Shown here: in pieces, positions 33,569 to 41,028 of the stretch | How positions within the stretch are numbered: the first letter of the stretch is position 1 | Layout of the letters: the number at the start of each line of letters is the position of its first letter | Source: Candidatus Levyibacteriota bacterium | Lineage (GTDB): Bacteria > Patescibacteriota > Microgenomatia > Levybacterales > UBA12049 | Assembly: GCA_029260965.1 (NCBI GenBank) | Contig: JAJDCG010000002.1 | Coordinates: forward strand, 188,707-246,801 | Length of the DNA stretch: 58,095 nt | Direction: 5' to 3' | Program-made: the position numbers and the translations under genes | The notes under the pieces: model-generated | The model's database searches: none | Told to the model about the DNA's origin: nothing | What the model saw: only the letters and a program-made list of their open reading frames with translations

Positions 33569-33618
33569 AGTTTTCTGCGTATATTTTATCAAAATTACGC
33601 CTCGAGCGATATGGGGTG

Positions 33619-33631
33619 TGTAATCATTACA
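33619..33631. repeat. 13-bp palindrome, copy 2
   Basis: TGTAATCATTACA, identical to 29906-29918. It lies between the TIR-protein start and the divergent HTH fragment, covering the expected -35 of the latter, and is nested in a larger GGTGTG...CACACC arrangement. Confidence 0.7.
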
Positions 33632-33661
33632 TTCACACCTTTTCATTGAGATAATTAGGAT

Positions 33662-33804
33662 ATGGAAGAATTGACCATATCACTTAAACGAGGAAGACCA
33701 ACTAAGTACACCAAGGAAACACCACGACGTGTACTAAATTACATAAAGAGGTGCCAAGAAATTGGTGAATTTCCCACAATAGAGCACTTAGCGTCTGAAT
33801 TAGG
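33662..33804 (+). pseudogene. Truncated HTH protein, terminase-small-subunit-like
   Basis: The ATG at 33662 follows GATAAT by 6 nt, so it once had a normal start. About 47 codons read 'KRGRPTKYTKE', 'YIKRCQEIGEFPTIEHLASELGVS', the N-terminal HTH of phage terminase small subunit or DNA-packaging proteins. The similarity stops exactly where the 3' end of tRNA-His begins (33805). The frame then runs through antisense tRNA sequence to 33865. The rest of the domain is missing, so it is a remnant, consistent with an integration or deletion event at the tRNA. Confidence 0.65.
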
Positions 33805-33877
33805 GGTGAGTGACGGGGATCGAACCCGCGGCATCCAGCTCCACAAGCTAGCGCTCTACCACTGAGCTACACCCACC
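33805..33877 (-). tRNA. tRNA-His (GTG)
   Basis: 73 nt including the extra G(-1) opposite C73. Acceptor GTGGGTG/CACTCAC, anticodon loop TTGTGGA, T-loop TTCGATC. No encoded CCA. A TATAAT lies about 8 nt upstream on the minus strand. Its 3' end abuts a truncated phage-like gene. Confidence 0.95.
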
Positions 33878-34083
33878 ATGTGGAAATTATATCAAATTTA
33901 GAGCCTACTTGAAAGGTAATCAGGTGTATTGATTTTTATAAGCTAAAATTTCCCTCTTGTCATTTATACCAATTTGGAGTTATTGTTGAAACAAGAGCAT
34001 GAAATCAGACCAGATCCATAATGGATTTTTACAAAAAACTTACAAACAAGGGATATAATTAGCTTTTATTGATAGAAAGTGGT

Positions 34084-34455
34084 ATGAGCAAGGGAAAAAA
34101 GATTCTTGTAATAGATGATGATGAAGATATACTAAATGCACTTGGCATGCTGCTTTCTGGTGTCGGGTTTGATGTGACAACGTCTTCTACCCCAAATATT
34201 CTTGAATCTCTAGGGAAAGAATCTATACTCCCAGACTTGATACTTCTAGATGTAGTGCTGGTAGAAAATGATGGCCGAGAGTTATCAAAGAGATTAAAAG
34301 AAAAAAAGGAAACAAAACATATACCGATTCTCCTCATGTCTGCTCATCCAAATATAGCCGAGAGTGTGGAGGAATCAAAAGCAGATGGTTTTCTCTCTAA
34401 ACCTTTTCAGGTTGATCGGCTCCTGACTGAGATTGATAGATTTGCTTTGAATTGA
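34084..34455 (+). CDS. Stand-alone response-regulator receiver protein (CheY-like)
   Basis: 123 aa, receiver domain only. The acidic pocket 'VIDDDEDIL' (residues 8-16), phospho-acceptor Asp in 'LILLDVVL' (about 54), Ser in place of Thr in 'ILLMSAH', and Lys in 'GFLSKPF' are all present. The start is the ATG at 34084; a TTG five codons upstream lies 9 nt after the TATAAT at 34054-34059 and cannot be excluded. No kinase or output domain is near, so its partner must be elsewhere. Confidence 0.92.
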   Translation: MSKGKKILVIDDDEDILNALGMLLSGVGFDVTTSSTPNILESLGKESILPDLILLDVVLVENDGRELSKRLKEKKETKHIPILLMSAHPNIAESVEESKADGFLSKPFQVDRLLTEIDRFALN

Positions 34456-34503
34456 TGATTTTGATCTCTTGTTTTTCGTATAATTTTTACCTAGACTGTT
34501 AAG

Positions 34504-35811
34504 GTGAGTAAGGTTATTCTCCATATAGATTTTGATTCTTTTTTCGCAAGCGTTGCCCAGCAGGATAATCCAATCCTCCGTGGTCGTCCTATCGGAGTTA
34601 CTGCTACAAATGGCAGAACAGTTATCATAGCAGCCTCTCGTGAAGCCAAGGCGCTTGGAGTGAGGTCTCCCTCACGTACTTTTGATGCCCAAAAAATATG
34701 CCCTTCTATAATATTTGTAGCTGGAGATTTTAACCGCTATTGGAAAATAAGTAAAGCTTTTATAAACATTGTCCGTGAATACTCCCCCTATGTTGAGGTC
34801 TTCTCACTTGATGAAGTATTTATAGATGTTACGGCTACCCATCATCTATTCGGTGGTGTTTATCCTCTGATCGAGAATATAAAAAAACGCTTGAAGAATG
34901 AGATTGGAGAATATGTTACAGCTTCAGTTGGTATTTCTCATAATAAAATGCTCTCCAAACTCGGATCAGGAATGAGGAAACCCAATGGTGTTTTTGAAAT
35001 AAATAAAGACAATTTGGCAGATGTTTATAAAGAAGTAAAACTTTCTGATATTTGTGGAATAGGTCGCAGGATTGAAGCACGCCTAAATCAAATGGGTATC
35101 TATAGTCTTGTCCAGCTTTCAAAATGTCCGTTAAATTATTTAATTGCTGAGTTTGGAGAATCTGAAGGGCATTTTCTTTTCAATGTTGGTCGTGGTGTTG
35201 ATCCAAGCGATGTTATCCCTTATTCCCAATTTTTAGGTGTCAAATCAGTTGGTCGCAATTATTGTTTGAGCCAAAATGAATTTGATATGAGAAAAGCAAC
35301 TCAAAATGTTTATGAGCTTTGCGAAGAGGTTGCTTTGAAGCTCAGGCGTCTTGATAAAAAAGCAAGAGGCGTAGGATTTTATTTTCGTGGAGATAAAGAC
35401 ATTTCAGGACGAAAAACATTTGATAACTATATAGATAGTGGAAAAGAATTATTTGAAAGCATTCAGCTTATATTGAATCAGGAGTCAGGAATTAAAAATT
35501 ATAGCTATTCTTTCCTAATTCCTAATTCATTATTCATAAATCTTAATTATCTTCGTCAGGTCAATATTTGGACTTTTAGCTTGAAAGATGCAGACAGCGT
35601 GCCTTTATCTATTTTTGAAACAGAACAAAAAAATCAAAAAATCACAAAAGTTATTGACAATATAAATGAAAAATACGGAGATCACACGATAAGAAACGGT
35701 TTTCTTCTCTATGCTGATAAGCTAACCACGCTCCCAAACGGTTTTATGGCTGATAAATACGAAAGGCAAAAACTAGCAGAAGAAGAGCAGGCTAAGTCAC
35801 TTTTGACCTGA
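34504..35811 (+). CDS. dinB: DNA polymerase IV, Y-family translesion polymerase
   Basis: 435 aa with a GTG start 48 nt after the receiver gene. Catalytic acidic residues are in 'HIDFDSFFASV' (8-10) and 'FSLDEVFIDVT'. Steric-gate-region and finger residues follow 'RGRPIGV', a thumb HhH ('DICGIGRRIEARLNQMGIYSL'), and a little-finger domain that is longer than E. coli's (about 250-410). It copies damaged templates. 'LLT' ends the chain; no beta-clamp motif is obvious at the C-terminus. I see no LexA-type box upstream. Confidence 0.93.
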   Translation: MSKVILHIDFDSFFASVAQQDNPILRGRPIGVTATNGRTVIIAASREAKALGVRSPSRTFDAQKICPSIIFVAGDFNRYWKISKAFINIVREYSPYVEVFSLDEVFIDVTATHHLFGGVYPLIENIKKRLKNEIGEYVTASVGISHNKMLSKLGSGMRKPNGVFEINKDNLADVYKEVKLSDICGIGRRIEARLNQMGIYSLVQLSKCPLNYLIAEFGESEGHFLFNVGRGVDPSDVIPYSQFLGVKSVGRNYCLSQNEFDMRKATQNVYELCEEVALKLRRLDKKARGVGFYFRGDKDISGRKTFDNYIDSGKELFESIQLILNQESGIKNYSYSFLIPNSLFINLNYLRQVNIWTFSLKDADSVPLSIFETEQKNQKITKVIDNINEKYGDHTIRNGFLLYADKLTTLPNGFMADKYERQKLAEEEQAKSLLT

Positions 35812-35832
35812 ACCTGCTCCACTTACATTTTA

Positions 35833-36087
35833 CTAAGCCCTGTGTGTAAACATCTGATAAATCCAGAGAAGGACAACAGCGCCCAGAATAGCAACAAATG
35901 TGCTATAAAAATTAAAACCAGTAACTCCTGGTTGCTCAAAAAAATTCATGATAAAGCCTCCCAGAAAGGCACCTATCACGCCTACTATTATATTTCCAAT
36001 TGCGCCCTGTTTTTCATTTCTACCCATGATTATGGATGCTATCCATCCGACTAGCGCTCCAAAAATTATCCAAAGTAAAATACTCAT
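35833..36087 (-). CDS. GlsB/YeaQ/YmgE family small membrane protein
   Basis: 84 aa, three helices. 'IIFGALVGWIASIIMGRNEKQGAIGNIIVGVIGAFLGGFIMNFF' is the family signature. The old name, transglycosylase-associated protein, is not functional evidence; members are stress-induced. A full AAGGAGGTGA Shine-Dalgarno at 36098-36108 (minus strand) precedes the ATG. It follows the 36343 gene on the same strand. Confidence 0.93.
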   Translation of the reverse strand: MSILLWIIFGALVGWIASIIMGRNEKQGAIGNIIVGVIGAFLGGFIMNFFEQPGVTGFNFYSTFVAILGAVVLLWIYQMFTHRA

Positions 36088-36097
36088 AAAGTACGAT

Positions 36098-36108
36098 TCA
36101 CCTCCTTT
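36098..36108 (-). promoter_or_regulatory. Strong Shine-Dalgarno of the GlsB-like gene
   Basis: AAAGGAGGTGA on the minus strand, 10 nt before the ATG at 36087. Confidence 0.75.
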
Positions 36109-36139
36109 CTCAGAGTTTATCTCTGTTTAATCCCCATTT

Positions 36140-36343
36140 TTAAGGGTTTTGATTGACATTTACATCAATCTGCTCAGGTACTTGTATATTTGTTCCACCT
36201 GACTGTTGACCACCTCTCTGTAGAAGGGGTAGTCCGTAAAAAATAAATAAAATTATAAATAGAACTACTAGGATCATCCCCACGAAAAACCCCCCACCAC
36301 TATCCTTTTCATTTTGGGGAGGATTATTTACTATTGTTGCCAT
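36140..36343 (-). CDS. Single-pass small membrane protein, unknown function
   Basis: 67 aa: a short polar N-terminus with Gly run, one TM helix (about 22-42; 'GMILVVLFIILFIFYGLPLL'), then a Gly/Gln/Asn-rich outer tail ending 'VPEQIDVNVNQNP'. Too short for family assignment by eye. A strong SD-like AAAGGTGGTGAT (36351-36362) supports translation. The gene is 52 nt upstream of the GlsB-like gene, probably the same transcript. Confidence 0.75.
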   Translation of the reverse strand: MATIVNNPPQNEKDSGGGFFVGMILVVLFIILFIFYGLPLLQRGGQQSGGTNIQVPEQIDVNVNQNP

Positions 36344-36350
36344 ATATTAC

Positions 36351-36362
36351 ATCACCACCTTT
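36351..36362 (-). promoter_or_regulatory. Strong Shine-Dalgarno of the 36343 gene
   Basis: AAAGGTGGTGAT on the minus strand, 7 nt before the ATG at 36343; one base off the motif of the other three strong-SD genes. Confidence 0.65.
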
Positions 36363-36429
36363 CTTTGCAAGATTCAACTAGCATATACCTATCTAGTAAG
36401 AGGGGTGTGAAGCTAATGTAAGAAAAGGA

Positions 36430-37251
36430 TTAGAAATTTTGTTCTGTAGAGCAAACGAAACGTGCTTCGTCCAAAATTTTCTCTTTATCCTCTCTGGATA
36501 TTGCTAATCTGTCGATAATTGATGAGTCACGGCATATATCCCTACACATAACAATACTATTCTTCAATAATTCGCTTTTGTTTTTTTCAGAGATGGTTGA
36601 TAGCGCAGTTATGGGATGAAGCCCAGATCTGTCAATCATATCTCTGAGTGAATCTCCATCAGGATAATTCCAGCTTATGACTTTCATTCCTACGCATTTG
36701 GCGTAGGTATTTACATCTATAGTTGTCTTGGTATTGGTTACGATCCACGCTTCATCAAATGCATGCTGTTCCTTTATGTCGTCAAATCTCGCCTTGGTAT
36801 ACAGAGCTACGTGTACTTGAGAGCGAGTTCCTGGATTGTTATGAAATTTTGCCTCAACCATACTTTTCTTGCCATCTTTTTCAGCAATTACATCAATTTC
36901 ATGTGATATACACTTTCCCATTATATTTTGTCTAACTTTTGTTTCATATCCCATGTCTTCAAGAATTTTTGCTATAAAGTCTTCAAACGGATAGCCTGTT
37001 GGACCCAGGTCCATAATCGATTGTTTGAGGCTGTATTTAGATTTTGCAAATGGCTCTGGAGATCTATCTAGAAATTCAAGAATATGACGGTATATTTCTT
37101 TTGTTGATATTTGATCTTTAAGTCGTTCTTGTATGTGTATGAGTGCCTCATCCTGAAGAGCTTTTGGTATTCCTGACCTTTTAATAGACGATAGAACTTT
37201 TTCCTGACTAAATGGTTCTGTTTCTCCGTTTGCTTTTACGACTGTAATCAT
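36430..37251 (-). CDS. ATP-cone plus Mrr-type restriction-endonuclease-like protein
   Basis: 273 aa. An N-terminal ATP-cone (about 1-88; 'VVKANGETEPFSQEKVLSSIKRSGIP'), otherwise known from NrdR and ribonucleotide reductases, is followed by a PD-(D/E)xK nuclease domain (about 92-200; 'GYPFEDFIAKILEDMGYETKV', 'HEIDVIAEKDGKKSMVEAKFHN' giving D...ExK). The C-terminal 70 residues are helical. Nucleotide binding may gate DNA cleavage; restriction, repair or phage defence are all possible. The ATG is 6 nt after TATAAT on the minus strand (37258-37263). Confidence 0.85.
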   Translation of the reverse strand: MITVVKANGETEPFSQEKVLSSIKRSGIPKALQDEALIHIQERLKDQISTKEIYRHILEFLDRSPEPFAKSKYSLKQSIMDLGPTGYPFEDFIAKILEDMGYETKVRQNIMGKCISHEIDVIAEKDGKKSMVEAKFHNNPGTRSQVHVALYTKARFDDIKEQHAFDEAWIVTNTKTTIDVNTYAKCVGMKVISWNYPDGDSLRDMIDRSGLHPITALSTISEKNKSELLKNSIVMCRDICRDSSIIDRLAISREDKEKILDEARFVCSTEQNF

Positions 37252-37257
37252 AGATTT

Positions 37258-37263
37258 ATTATA
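37258..37263 (-). promoter_or_regulatory. -10 of the ATP-cone/Mrr gene
   Basis: TATAAT on the minus strand, 6 nt before the ATG at 37251; it sits just before the stop of the upstream gene. Confidence 0.5.
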
Positions 37264-37264
37264 G

Positions 37265-39592
37265 CTATTTTTTCTTGAAAACTACAAATTCGTCTTTTTC
37301 TATTTCCAGAATATATCTATTATCTTTTCTTAAATTTTTTACTATTTCCATTTCCGCACTTAGCGAATCAGATGGTTCTGTGTGATTCATTAAAAGTATT
37401 ATGTAGCTAGCATCTCCTATGCCATGGGGAAGCATATAAATCGTTTCCCTCTCGGCCATATGAGAACCAATGTTATTGGAAGTAGATATTGATTTTTCTG
37501 TTGGGACATTTCTTATGTATTCATTTATGAAATCCTTATTTTCTACTTGGTGAGTGAACATGTCTAGATTTGCCGATTTACTACCAGGTAGCGGACCAAA
37601 CATGTATGCTGCTGAAATACTCGTTGTTGCGATAAAGCTCGTAATTAAGACCATCGGAATTTTGGGTAATAATCGTCTAAGATTTTTTATGCCATATATA
37701 GCAGAAATAAAAACAAATGGAGTAATTGCAGCTGTGTATTGATAGTAGATTTGGTGTAGTTTGGGATTACTGCTGAGCAAGTTGATTCCAAGATCCGGTA
37801 GTGCAAACAAAAGCATCATGGGAGACATGTAGGATAGATATCCAAGTGAAGAAAAAATTTGTGTCAGATATTTGAGATGATCTTTCTCAAAAGCAATAGC
37901 CACAAGTTTGTCCGGGGATGAAAATATAGTACCAATGATTTCTTGGGGGTTTGACCCGAATTCAGAAAAATACGAAAGCGCAAAATGATCCCCTCCTCTG
38001 GCACCAGGTATAGCAACCGAAATAAGATAATAAAAAATGGCAATGCTTAATAAAAATACTGATCCTCCAACCACGCGTTTTTTATCATTATAAAAAATAA
38101 ATAAACCAAATATTGAGATTATGAGCCAAATTTGCTCCTTGGTAATGGCTGCGAGAATCGCAAATACTGTAAATCCGATCCATTTTTTTTGCAGGTAAAA
38201 ATAATATGTTCCCAAAAGTAATGTGGTTGATAAAACAACAGCATGAAAATCATATATATTTGCTCTTTGAACAGCTGGATTTATGAGATAAGCAAAGGAA
38301 AGCATAAGTGAGATGTTTTTATTTTTTAAAACAGTTTTTGCTATAGCAAATATAAAAAAACTTCCTAATCCTACAATCAAAACCTGGATCAAAAGCAACA
38401 TCCGTGGATCCTCCCACAGTGCGTAAAATGGCGCTAGAACTATCAGGATAAAATCTGCATGATATGAAAGCCTTGAAAGATTCTCTACTCCTGCTGGATC
38501 TGTGAATTGAAAAATTCTTCCCTGAGTTGTATTCCAGACAGTCTGGACCATGTTGCCCAGATCAAATCTACCCGTATAAAAATTTTCATATCTGAGAAAG
38601 CTAACAACTGAAAAATAAAGAATGTAAATAAGTGTTATGCTTGCCAAAATTGCTTCGTGTTTGTGTCGGCCGATCCACGTCTCGATCCTTAAAAAAAGTT
38701 TATTTTTTGCATTGTGAATGATAAATGCAAACAATACAAATAGAAGCTCAGACAGAACCAGCATAAAACGTGCAAAAAGAGCAGTAAAGCTTGCCTCAGC
38801 AGTTGAGATAATCTTTTGAAGCCCGATTATAATAAGACCCTCCCTCACCCCAAACCCAGCAGGAGTTATCAGAGAAAGTGCTCCAATCAAAAAACTGAGC
38901 GCAAAAAACCCGCTAAGTGTAAAGAAAAGCTCAATTGGAAGATATGCAATCGCCGATATTGCAAAGTAGTAACCAAATCCAAAAAACAATACTGCAAGCG
39001 AGGCAGATAAAAGGATCAGTAGATTATCAATAGGGCTAAATTTTTTCCAAAGCTTATGAATTTTGAAGTTATATAAATAAATTACAGATCCAAATAGCAT
39101 CACACTCCACGCAATCTGTCCATAATATACTGGTATTTCTGGAAAAACTGTTGTTCTTAAAAAAGGAACAGCCAATAGAGAGATAATAGACGTACCCATT
39201 ACGAACACGCCTGCCTCAATAAGGATAAGCCTAGCAATGTCTTTTTTTTCTATGCCAATTTCTGAAAAGCTAAAGGTACGTGCTAAGAAGCCCCAAATGT
39301 TGCCTGGAATATAGCGTTTGAGTTCAGATGCTGACCAATAATATGCAGAAGCTTTATATCTTATATTTCCTTTATAGACCTTGAGTAATAAATGCCAAAC
39401 TACGCTTCGCATAAAGTAAAATAATAAAAAGCAAATAGTTGAGATTCCAAGTAGTGTGAAGTTTGGATTTGTAAGCCTAGTAAGAATTTGAGACGCTTGA
39501 GGGGTGATAACTCGGATTATAAAAACAAAAGCCAATATAGAAAATGGCCATCCAAGAAGATATTTTAAAATGTTAAGAATTTTGTCCCGCAT
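37265..39592 (-). CDS. Fusion of flippase-like LPG_synthase_TM domain with DUF2079
   Basis: 775 aa, about 18-20 helices. Residues 1-300 match the LPG_synthase_TM/UPF0104 family ('YYWSASELKRYIPGNIWGFLAR', 'GFGVREGLIIIGL'). From about 325 on is DUF2079 ('YENFYTGRFDLGNMVQTVWNTTQGRIFQFTDPAG', 'SYHADFILIVLAPFYALW', 'YDFHAVVLSTTLLLGTYYF', 'ITKEQIWLIISIFG'), a glycosyltransferase-like membrane family. A soluble-looking C-terminal tail follows. Joining a lipid-handling domain to a putative lipid-linked-sugar transferase suggests glycolipid or cell-surface glycan assembly. Exact chemistry unknown. Confidence 0.85.
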   Translation of the reverse strand: MRDKILNILKYLLGWPFSILAFVFIIRVITPQASQILTRLTNPNFTLLGISTICFLLFYFMRSVVWHLLLKVYKGNIRYKASAYYWSASELKRYIPGNIWGFLARTFSFSEIGIEKKDIARLILIEAGVFVMGTSIISLLAVPFLRTTVFPEIPVYYGQIAWSVMLFGSVIYLYNFKIHKLWKKFSPIDNLLILLSASLAVLFFGFGYYFAISAIAYLPIELFFTLSGFFALSFLIGALSLITPAGFGVREGLIIIGLQKIISTAEASFTALFARFMLVLSELLFVLFAFIIHNAKNKLFLRIETWIGRHKHEAILASITLIYILYFSVVSFLRYENFYTGRFDLGNMVQTVWNTTQGRIFQFTDPAGVENLSRLSYHADFILIVLAPFYALWEDPRMLLLIQVLIVGLGSFFIFAIAKTVLKNKNISLMLSFAYLINPAVQRANIYDFHAVVLSTTLLLGTYYFYLQKKWIGFTVFAILAAITKEQIWLIISIFGLFIFYNDKKRVVGGSVFLLSIAIFYYLISVAIPGARGGDHFALSYFSEFGSNPQEIIGTIFSSPDKLVAIAFEKDHLKYLTQIFSSLGYLSYMSPMMLLFALPDLGINLLSSNPKLHQIYYQYTAAITPFVFISAIYGIKNLRRLLPKIPMVLITSFIATTSISAAYMFGPLPGSKSANLDMFTHQVENKDFINEYIRNVPTEKSISTSNNIGSHMAERETIYMLPHGIGDASYIILLMNHTEPSDSLSAEMEIVKNLRKDNRYILEIEKDEFVVFKKK

Positions 39593-39672
39593 TGAATCTA
39601 ATTGTACTAAATTTAAGGCTTTTTTGCATGTTTTAATTGTGCTTTGCGGGAAGACTTGTTAAAATTAACATG

Positions 39673-39748
39673 CGCGCCTGTAGCTCAGCGGATTTAGAGC
39701 ACTTCGCTTCGGACGAAGGGGCCGGGGGTTCGAATCCCTCCAGGCGTA
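39673..39748 (+). tRNA. tRNA-Arg (TCG)
   Basis: 76 nt cloverleaf: acceptor GCGCCTG/CAGGCGT (first pair G-U), anticodon loop CTTCGGA, T-loop TTCGAAT, discriminator A, no encoded CCA. Confidence 0.95.
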
Positions 39749-39873
39749 CTATCATTGACTAAGGCTGCAGACTAGTTGTTATTTTCTATATATTCTTTAC
39801 AATAAAACAACCCAAAGGTATTATGTTGGATATGCTCCAGATTTAAAGAATTGCTTGGAATTGCACAAATTTA

Positions 39874-40410
39874 TTACGAAGAATGCTTTGCGGATTCAAG
39901 CACTGTAAGTCTCTCCTCGTGATCTTCAACTTTCAGCTGCAACTCTCTAGTCTGATGTGTGCCAATTTCGTTTTCATCTCTAAGTGTATCCACAGATCCG
40001 ACAAACCCATCTAACGTATTCATGATTCTATCAAGCTTGGAGTTCATTAAGTTTTGACCATCTTCAAGTCTTTCAATCCTCTCTTCATTTCGCAATGCGT
40101 CTTTTCTTATAAATCTAAATTCGTCTTTTGTTGCCTTCCTAGATAATTCTATTTCTGACTTGGTTGATTTTTGTAATCCCTGAACTGCATTGTCGAGGTC
40201 TGACTTGGTTGATTTTTGTAATCCCTGAACTGCATTGTCGAGGTCTGATTTGGTTGATTTTTGTAATCCCACAATAGCGCTGTCTAAATCTGATCTGGTT
40301 GATTTCTGCAGTCCCACAATAGCACTGTCTAAATCTGACTTGGTTGATTTTTGTAATCCCTGAACTGCATTGTCGAGGTCTGATTTGGTCGCTGGGGTAG
40401 AGCTGTTCAT
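39874..40410 (-). CDS. Coiled-coil protein with 15-residue tandem repeats
   Basis: 178 aa, soluble. Residues 8-85 are five to six copies of a 15-residue unit of the type 'GLQKSTKSDLDNAVQ', alternating with 'GLQKSTKSDLDSAIV'. The rest is predicted coiled coil ('EERIERLEDGQNLMNSKLDRIMNTLDGFV', 'TRELQLKVEDHEERLTVLESA'), resembling phage-fibre or spacer coiled coils. No catalytic motif. A TATACT lies 9 nt before the ATG. Function unknown; length probably varies between strains through repeat slippage. Confidence 0.75.
   Translation of the reverse strand: MNSSTPATKSDLDNAVQGLQKSTKSDLDSAIVGLQKSTRSDLDSAIVGLQKSTKSDLDNAVQGLQKSTKSDLDNAVQGLQKSTKSEIELSRKATKDEFRFIRKDALRNEERIERLEDGQNLMNSKLDRIMNTLDGFVGSVDTLRDENEIGTHQTRELQLKVEDHEERLTVLESAKHSS
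40157..40381. repeat. Five 45-bp tandem repeats inside the coiled-coil gene
   Basis: Units begin at 40157, 40202, 40247, 40292 and 40337, with a partial unit at 40382. Two sequence types occur (GAACTGCATTGTCGAG and ACAATAGC-CTGTCTAAA versions) in the order A-A-B-B-A. Confidence 0.9.
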
Positions 40411-40531
40411 GTGGGGATTAGTATAGCACTTTTGACTATATTCAAGTCAAGATAACAAACAATATCAAAACAAAAACAATGATACTAAACTCTGGATAGA
40501 TGCCGAGTTGTTTGCGCAGAGCTTGTCAAAG

Positions 40532-40603
40532 TGAGCCGGGAGGGATTCGAACCCACAACCAATACCTTAAGAGGGTACTGCTCTACCGTTGAGCTACCGG
40601 CCC
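40532..40603 (-). tRNA. tRNA-Lys (CTT)
   Basis: 72 nt cloverleaf: acceptor GGGCCGG/CCGGCTC, anticodon loop CTCTTAA, T-loop TTCGAAT, discriminator A, no encoded CCA. Confidence 0.94.
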
Positions 40604-40953
40604 TGATAGTTTAATTTTAACAGTCTTTGACCCTAAGCACAATAAAGCTATACTTTTAACAAAAGTAGTTTATTTTGGTAGTTTTTCAAAACGTGTATAT
40701 TTCCCCGAGAAGAGATTTACCAAATTTTTGCCTATATTTCCTATCGCAGGACGTTCTCGCCTACATTCCAATTACCCATTAGAAGATTAGTCCTAAATAC
40801 TCCTTCACTTTTCTTCTTCCAACACCACTCTCAAGATAGTTACATGTCATAAGTTTCTATAACCATTTAGTTCTTCGTAGCCATTTTTATATTGGCTTTT
40901 GTCTTTCATTCTTTCTGTCATAATATAGACGAATATTAACAAATGCACAACCA
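40604..40953. other. Non-coding spacer upstream of uvrA
   Basis: About 350 nt with no convincing ORF, tRNA or strong hairpin. I looked for a LexA-type operator and saw none. Confidence 0.5.
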
Positions 40954-40982
40954 TTGCGCAAGCTAAAATTTTACTTTATAAT
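40954..40982 (+). promoter_or_regulatory. Promoter of uvrA
   Basis: TTGCGC (40954-40959), 17-nt spacer, TATAAT (40977-40982). The leader to the ATG at 41029 is about 40 nt. Confidence 0.6.
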
Positions 40983-41028
40983 AGACCCCGTTAACATCTT
41001 GCTCTTTAAGCATGATTAAACCTCAAGT

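Noticed and set aside
33569-33646. Extended start (ATG at 33646) for the TIR protein
   Set aside because: The extra 26 residues cover the palindrome and look unlike a protein N-terminus; the ATG at 33568 is preferred, although not proven.
40157-40381. Repeat array resembling CRISPR
   Set aside because: Units are contiguous 45-bp coding repeats without unique spacers, inside an open frame.
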